Notes under the pieces: model-generated
The model's input: only the letters and a program-made list of their open reading frames with translations
What the model was told of the DNA's origin: nothing
Databases searched by the model: none
Assembly (NCBI RefSeq): GCF_900112065.1
Contig: NZ_FOKE01000008.1
Span: 248,001-312,000, forward strand
Direction of reading: 5' to 3'
DNA length: 64,000 nucleotides
From: Cohnella sp. OV330
GTDB taxonomy: Bacteria > Bacillota > Bacilli > Paenibacillales > Paenibacillaceae
In this document: piece after piece, positions 60,291 through 64,000 of the stretch
Position numbering within the stretch: the stretch's first letter is position 1
How the letters are laid out: each line of letters opens with the position of its first letter
Position numbers and translations under genes: made by a program

Positions 60291-60472
60291 CTTCGTTTCC
60301 GCCTCTCCTGATCAAGTTCGTTCAAGCTACACCCTTATTATGCGACGATAGGCAGCGGATGAGGTAGCCGGATCGTACCAAGTTGTTGCCTAATCCTCCA
60401 ATCGGGCGAATGGCGCCATCGTTCGGTGATATACTATCCTTAACCAATTAGACATGACACGGAGGGAAAAGG

Positions 60473-61450
60473 ATGCCGCAATCGCAGGTCGCAGCTCCGC
60501 TGTCTCAAGCCGACCCTGAAGGGCCATCGCCGGGATACGATCAACCGATCGCCGACAAGCTCGCCAAGTTGGCCGGGCTGATCGAAAAACATACGGGCAG
60601 TGACGGCGTATTCCGAACGGCCGTTCCTTCGCTTCATTTGATCCGAACCTCGAAGTCGACGATGCCCGTCCATACGATTTACGAGCCCGCGGTCGTCATC
60701 GTCGCCAGAGGCACGAAGGTCGTGATGCTTGGCGGAGACAGCTATACATATGGTCCTTCGGCGCACTTCGTTGTTTCGGTCGACCTGCCGGTCACCTCGC
60801 GGCTGCTGCAGGCTTCCGCAGAGTCGCCGTACCTCTGCCTGCGGCTTGGACTGGACCCGGCCCAAGTGCTCGAAGTGATGAAAGGCGCGGAGCTGGAGGG
60901 AGAGGACGAAAGGGAGTCAAAGCGGGGCGCGTTCGTCGAACAGACAAGTCCCGCCCTGCTTGATGCTGCGGTCAGGCTCGTTCGATTGCTGGATTCGCCG
61001 CGCGAAATTTCATATTTGGCGCCGCTGGTCATCCGCGAAATGTACTTTAGATTATTAAGCGGAAGCCAAGGGGGCGCCTTCAGGCAAATTGCCCTGGCCG
61101 GAAGCGGCACAAGCCGGATCGCCGGCGTCATCGCCCGCATCAAGCGGGACTATGCCCAACCGCTTCATATCGGCGAGCTCGCGCGAATGGCCCATATGGG
61201 GCCGTCGTCGCTGCACCGCTACTTTAAGGAATTGACGGCGCTCAGCCCGCTGCAATACCAGAAACGGCTACGCCTTCAGGAGGCGCGCCGGCTGCTCCTG
61301 TCCGAATCCGTCGATGCCGCCGATGCCGCCTACCGCGTCGGTTACGAGAGCCCGTCGCAATTCAGCCGCGAATACGCGCGGCTGTTCGGTCTGCCGCCGA
61401 TCAGCGACATCAAGAGGCTGCGGGAAGAAACGGAGCAGGGGATCGGCTGA
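60473..61450 (+). CDS. AraC-family regulator (AraC_N sensor type)
   Basis: The product has 325 residues. The N-terminal half (HTGSDGVFRTAVPSLHLIRT, EPAVVIVARGTKVVMLGGDS, FVVSVDLPVTSRLLQASAES) is the AraC_N cupin-like sensor domain. The two helix-turn-helices are LHIGELARMAHMGPSSLHRY and AADAAYRVGYESPSQFSREY. The ATG follows GGAGGGAAAAGG. Divergent from the aldo/keto reductase gene, which it probably activates when an aldehyde or similar effector is present. Confidence 0.93.
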   Translation: MPQSQVAAPLSQADPEGPSPGYDQPIADKLAKLAGLIEKHTGSDGVFRTAVPSLHLIRTSKSTMPVHTIYEPAVVIVARGTKVVMLGGDSYTYGPSAHFVVSVDLPVTSRLLQASAESPYLCLRLGLDPAQVLEVMKGAELEGEDERESKRGAFVEQTSPALLDAAVRLVRLLDSPREISYLAPLVIREMYFRLLSGSQGGAFRQIALAGSGTSRIAGVIARIKRDYAQPLHIGELARMAHMGPSSLHRYFKELTALSPLQYQKRLRLQEARRLLLSESVDAADAAYRVGYESPSQFSREYARLFGLPPISDIKRLREETEQGIG

Positions 61451-61469
61451 TCGTAAAACAGAATGATAG

Positions 61470-61706
61470 TTAGCGACATTAAGTATTGGGGCGTTTAAGG
61501 ATGCCGTATTCTATCGCGAATATCAAATGCCCGATAACCGGCTGGCCGTCGAAGCAGCCGAATTATTGCGCGATCATGGAGACGAAAGTGGAGGGGCCAA
61601 TGCGGCCCGCGACTTTTTGCGAAGCCGCGGGGTTCCGGAGGAATCCATCAGGTTGGTGTGGGATGCGGTAGCTCTGCACGTGCTCCATTCCAGATGGGAA
61701 GATTAA
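61470..61706 (+). pseudogene. HD-domain phosphohydrolase C-terminal remnant
   Basis: An 78-codon frame without a start codon ends at TAA 61704-61706. Its sequence (ANAARDFLRSRGVPEESIRL, VWDAVALHVLHSRWED) matches the second half of small HD-type hydrolases, where VWDAIALH carries the last metal His. The first HD motif and N-terminus are missing, and upstream lies a stop at 61467-61469. It is probably a decayed gene remnant. Confidence 0.55.
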
Positions 61707-61732
61707 ACGTATATTTCCAAATGGTTTAAACG

Positions 61733-61785
61733 AATAAGCTCCCCTCAAGATTCTTGTCGAATCGAAAGGGAAGCTTATTTTTATT
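61733..61785. terminator. Long-loop hairpin between the HD remnant and the collagen-like gene
   Basis: AATAAGCTCCCCT and AGGGAAGCTTATT pair over 13 positions with one mismatch, with T-rich sequence on the plus-strand side. It may end the minus-strand collagen-like transcript or a plus-strand one. Confidence 0.45.
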
Positions 61786-61817
61786 CGATATATTTTCAAA
61801 CGTTGATCCGTGAGGGA

Positions 61818-62513
61818 TTAACCCAATCTCTCGATGAGAAGAGACGCGCTCGTGACAGGCGTGCCGCCGCCGATGCTCGCTTGCAAGGTCTGGGCGCCCA
61901 TATTGTCGATCCGATTTAAAGTCAGCGTTCGGCCGGCTGTCAGCAAGGCTACGACTTGACCCGGATAGGGCTGGTTGCCCGCGCCCGAACCGTAATTGCT
62001 GCAGGGGACAAGTGCCGGCGGGGTCGGACCTGCGCCATCCGGGTCGAAGAACAAGCCGAAAGCGGAGTCGCCGGCCGTCGGGAATACTTCCCACGTGATG
62101 CGATAAAATCCGGTCGTTAAAATGTTAACGGTCGAAGGTGGCGTGAAGGAAACGTCCGCGGAAATGATCACCGAGTCGTTAAACGTAACGGCCCCGCCTT
62201 GCGCGCCAGGCGAGGGGGCGGCGGCGATCTCCTGATCGACCGAGCTGCAGAGAAAGGCGAACGAAGCCGGGGCTACGGGGCCCACGGGTCCGGTAGGGCC
62301 TTGCGGTCCGGCAGGCCCTTGCGGTCCGGTTGGACCTAGCGGTCCGGCAGGCCCTTGCGGTCCGGTTGGACCTAGCGGTCCGGCAGGCCCCTGCGGTCCT
62401 TGCGGCCCTTGCGCGCCTGTGGCCCCGGTCAATCCTTGCGCCCCTTGAGGACCTTGTGGTCCTTGGGGTCCTTGCGGCCCGGGAGGGCCTGGAGGACCTG
62501 GTAATTTACCCAT
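61818..62513 (-). CDS. Collagen-like (GXY-repeat) exosporium/surface protein, BclA-like
   Basis: The product has 231 residues. From residue 4 to about 80 it is Gly-X-Y repeats with GPQGPQ, GPAGPLGPT and similar triplets, forming a collagen-like triple helix. Residues 81-231 form a beta-sandwich (FNDSVIISADVSFTP, GFYRITWEVFPTAGDSAFGL, VVALLTAGRTLTLNRIDNM) like the trimeric C1q/TNF-type heads of BclA proteins. There is no secretion signal, as expected for proteins put on the spore from the mother cell. Neighbouring YheC/D and cortex hydrolase genes fit a spore-surface setting. Confidence 0.88.
   Translation of the reverse strand: MGKLPGPPGPPGPQGPQGPQGPQGAQGLTGATGAQGPQGPQGPAGPLGPTGPQGPAGPLGPTGPQGPAGPQGPTGPVGPVAPASFAFLCSSVDQEIAAAPSPGAQGGAVTFNDSVIISADVSFTPPSTVNILTTGFYRITWEVFPTAGDSAFGLFFDPDGAGPTPPALVPCSNYGSGAGNQPYPGQVVALLTAGRTLTLNRIDNMGAQTLQASIGGGTPVTSASLLIERLG
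62305..62400. repeat. Tandem 36-bp repeat encoding Gly-X-Y triplets
   Basis: Two identical 36-bp units (62305-62340 and 62341-62376), each four Gly-X-Y triplets, are followed by a partial third unit. Such units commonly expand or contract by slippage, so repeat number may differ between strains. Confidence 0.9.
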
Positions 62514-62672
62514 GAGTTACGTGCACGCTCCTTTATGATGGATCGGACTGAAATAAACCTCATATCAGTGTCCGCAATTACCCTATTCCGTTCAAAATCG
62601 ACGCGTGCTTATTCGAGACGCTTATTTTTGCGACGCTTTGTATTGTTGTCCATGCAATACAGGAGAGGCTCT

Positions 62673-62681
62673 CATACCTTA
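62673..62681 (+). promoter_or_regulatory. Possible mother-cell sigma (SigE-type) -10 element
   Basis: CATACCTTA resembles the CATAnnnTA -10 box of sporulation sigma factors and lies 38 nt before the YheC/D gene ATG. The -35 side is not clearly matched. Confidence 0.3.
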
Positions 62682-62718
62682 ATCTTACGAACTTAGCGAT
62701 TCTGGACGGAGGTCGACC

Positions 62719-63759
62719 ATGACGATTAAAACAGGATTCGTAGGCATACTTGTTGCGAATCGCGCGCAAAGAAAACCCATTCTTAGCCAATATATGTCAA
62801 ACAACGCGACAGGCGCAAAGTTATTTTCCTTCACGCCTTCGTCGATCGATTGGAAAAGCCGAACGATCGTCGGATTGCGGTGCGTCCGGGGCAGATGGAT
62901 GACCGGGCGATTTCCTTTTCCCCAGGTCGTGTATAATCGCTGTTACCGCTCCGATCCTGATTTCATTCACAGACTGGGGTCGACGATCGGAGAAGATCGT
63001 TTATTTAATCACATTAATCAATTGAACAAGCTCGATGTCTTCAATAAACTGAATCGGTGGCTGTCGAACCATCTGCCGGAGACGGTTCCTTTTGAAGAAT
63101 CGAACGTACTGAGCATGTTAGAGCGTCATAAGGAGATTTATTTAAAACCGCTTTACGGCTGCATGGGCAAAGGCGTGTACCGGGCGGAGATGAATCATGC
63201 GGGAGAAGTCCGCGCGGGACAGCATTATTTCGCGCCTAAAACGGTGACGAACGATTTACGGCTATTTAACGATCATATGAAAGAGTTGGTCGATTCGACG
63301 CCTTATATCGTGCAAAAGGGAATCCCGATTCGCCAAATCGACGGGCAGGTGTTCGATATCCGGGCGCTCGTCCAGAAGAACGAACAGGGGCTGTGGTCCG
63401 TCACCAACCTCGTAAGCCGGATCGCATACAGAGGCAGCTTTAATACGAGTATCTTCATAAAAACTTGCCTGACTCAAGACATTCTTAAGAAGCTTTATCC
63501 GCCTGAACAGGTCCGAAGGATCGTGACATCCATTTACGACGTCAGCCTTCGAACGGCGGAGATCATCGACATGGAGACCGATTATCGCCTTGGAGAATTC
63601 AGCGTCGACGTCGCGTTGGACGGCGATGCGCATCCCTGGATCATCGAACTGAACGGCAAGCCCCAGAAAACGCTATACAAGGGAATCCCGAATCGATCGA
63701 TCGTTTATCAGCGTCCGCTGCAATACGCGAAGTATTTGAGCGAAAAGCCGTCTCGGTAA
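62719..63759 (+). CDS. YheC/YheD-family ATP-grasp protein, longer form
   Basis: The product has 346 residues, with GGACGGAGG before the ATG. It has an N-terminal domain (GFVGILVANRAQRKPILSQY, FPFPQVVYNRCYRSDPDF) followed by the ATP-grasp core: IYLKPLYGCMGKGVYRAE (nucleotide binding), VQKGIPIRQIDGQVFDIRAL and SVDVALDGDAHPWIIELNGK (metal-binding Glu/Asn). It is the second YheC/D protein in the window (the other, at 48197, lacks the N-terminal domain). The product of these enzymes is unknown; they localise to the spore coat in Bacillus. A cortex hydrolase gene begins 125 nt downstream. Confidence 0.9.
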   Translation: MTIKTGFVGILVANRAQRKPILSQYMSNNATGAKLFSFTPSSIDWKSRTIVGLRCVRGRWMTGRFPFPQVVYNRCYRSDPDFIHRLGSTIGEDRLFNHINQLNKLDVFNKLNRWLSNHLPETVPFEESNVLSMLERHKEIYLKPLYGCMGKGVYRAEMNHAGEVRAGQHYFAPKTVTNDLRLFNDHMKELVDSTPYIVQKGIPIRQIDGQVFDIRALVQKNEQGLWSVTNLVSRIAYRGSFNTSIFIKTCLTQDILKKLYPPEQVRRIVTSIYDVSLRTAEIIDMETDYRLGEFSVDVALDGDAHPWIIELNGKPQKTLYKGIPNRSIVYQRPLQYAKYLSEKPSR

Positions 63760-63883
63760 TGCTCAGTATATGGGTAGATGCTTGGACGCGTGACGAAGCG
63801 CGCCAATGGAATATCGATGCCGACAGAGTCACATATCCGCTTCGCCTCCAATATGATGAGCCTAGAAAGCTAAAGAGGTGAGC

Positions 63884-64000
63884 TCATGGCAGTCGTAAAA
63901 GCCAGGCAACAGGATATCGACATGTTGGCAAGGCTGCTTCGCGCAGAAGCCGAGACCGAAGGCGAGACGGGCATGCTCCTCGTTGGAAACGTGGGCATCA
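63884..64000 (+). CDS. Spore cortex-lytic cell-wall hydrolase (CwlJ/SleB-like), 5' part
   Basis: The ATG at 63884 follows AAAGAGGTGAGCTC. The 39 codons up to the window edge read MAVVKARQQDIDMLARLLRA, EAETEGETGMLLVGNVGI, the start of the hydrolase_2 (SleB/CwlJ) domain, where the Glu in RAEAE is catalytic. The domain begins at the N-terminus with no signal peptide, as in CwlJ, which degrades spore cortex peptidoglycan at germination. The rest lies outside the window. Confidence 0.8.

Overview
The window reads as a chromosomal segment of a GC-rich, endospore-forming Paenibacillaceae bacterium (Paenibacillus or Cohnella type). The grounds are strong GGAGG-type ribosome binding sites, sigma-A promoters of Gram-positive type, two YheC/YheD ATP-grasp spore-coat proteins, the start of a CwlJ/SleB-like spore cortex hydrolase, a collagen-like exosporium-type protein, a CgeD-like glycosyltransferase remnant, a SwrC-type RND pump and several LysR, AraC and PucR regulators. 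No rRNA, tRNA, CRISPR array, insertion sequence or prophage was recognised. Genes are tightly packed, and no gene-free stretch exceeds about 300 bases.

Layout. 1-4980 (minus): two tandem secreted heparinase II/III-like polysaccharide-degrading proteins, the first cut by the window edge. 5139-17490: an amino-acid metabolism block with a cysteine-synthase-like PLP enzyme, an ald-alr operon with an AdeR-like PucR regulator, then a DapL-like aminotransferase, an aldehyde dehydrogenase, a CdaR-type regulator, a 2-hydroxyacid dehydrogenase, a protein resembling lysine 6-dehydrogenase and a membrane transporter. Together these suggest amino-acid (possibly lysine) catabolism. 17574-23861: an AlkD-like repair protein and two secreted proteins that share an almost identical 1.1 kb half carrying PPC domains but have unrelated C-terminal halves. 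24035-32951: a MalT-like regulator, an ArsR regulator with a short UvrA-like ABC protein, a YdeI-like protein, a copper-amine-oxidase-N secreted protein, a broken glycosyltransferase locus and a small lipoprotein.

33119-45993: LysR plus a TDT-family transporter, a DUF2935 protein, a PAS-fragment mini-gene followed by a 620-residue protein with features of contractile-injection-system cargo, a LysR regulator divergent from a thiolase / CoA-transferase / 3-hydroxybutyrate dehydrogenase operon (ketone body and acetoacetate use), and a SwrC-like RND pump. 46227-53851: an ECF sigma, anti-sigma and bactofilin-like operon, a YheC/D protein, a ChrA chromate transporter, a His-rich lipoprotein and a divergent metal P-type ATPase / CadC-like repressor pair. 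54002-64000: a putative glycoside-processing protein with AraC and PhyH neighbours, a GNAT, a membrane protein, an aldo/keto reductase divergent from an AraC regulator, a decayed HD-domain remnant, the collagen-like protein, a second YheC/D protein and the start of the cortex hydrolase.

The observations most worth following up are the 620-residue putative injection-system cargo with a nuclear-localisation-like patch, the twin PPC genes with swapped C-termini (one carrying a shifted hydrolase nucleophile elbow), the metal sensor that appears to keep two metal sites with one Cys replaced by His, and the candidate lysine catabolic cluster. All functions are inferred from reading the sequence by eye, without database searches.
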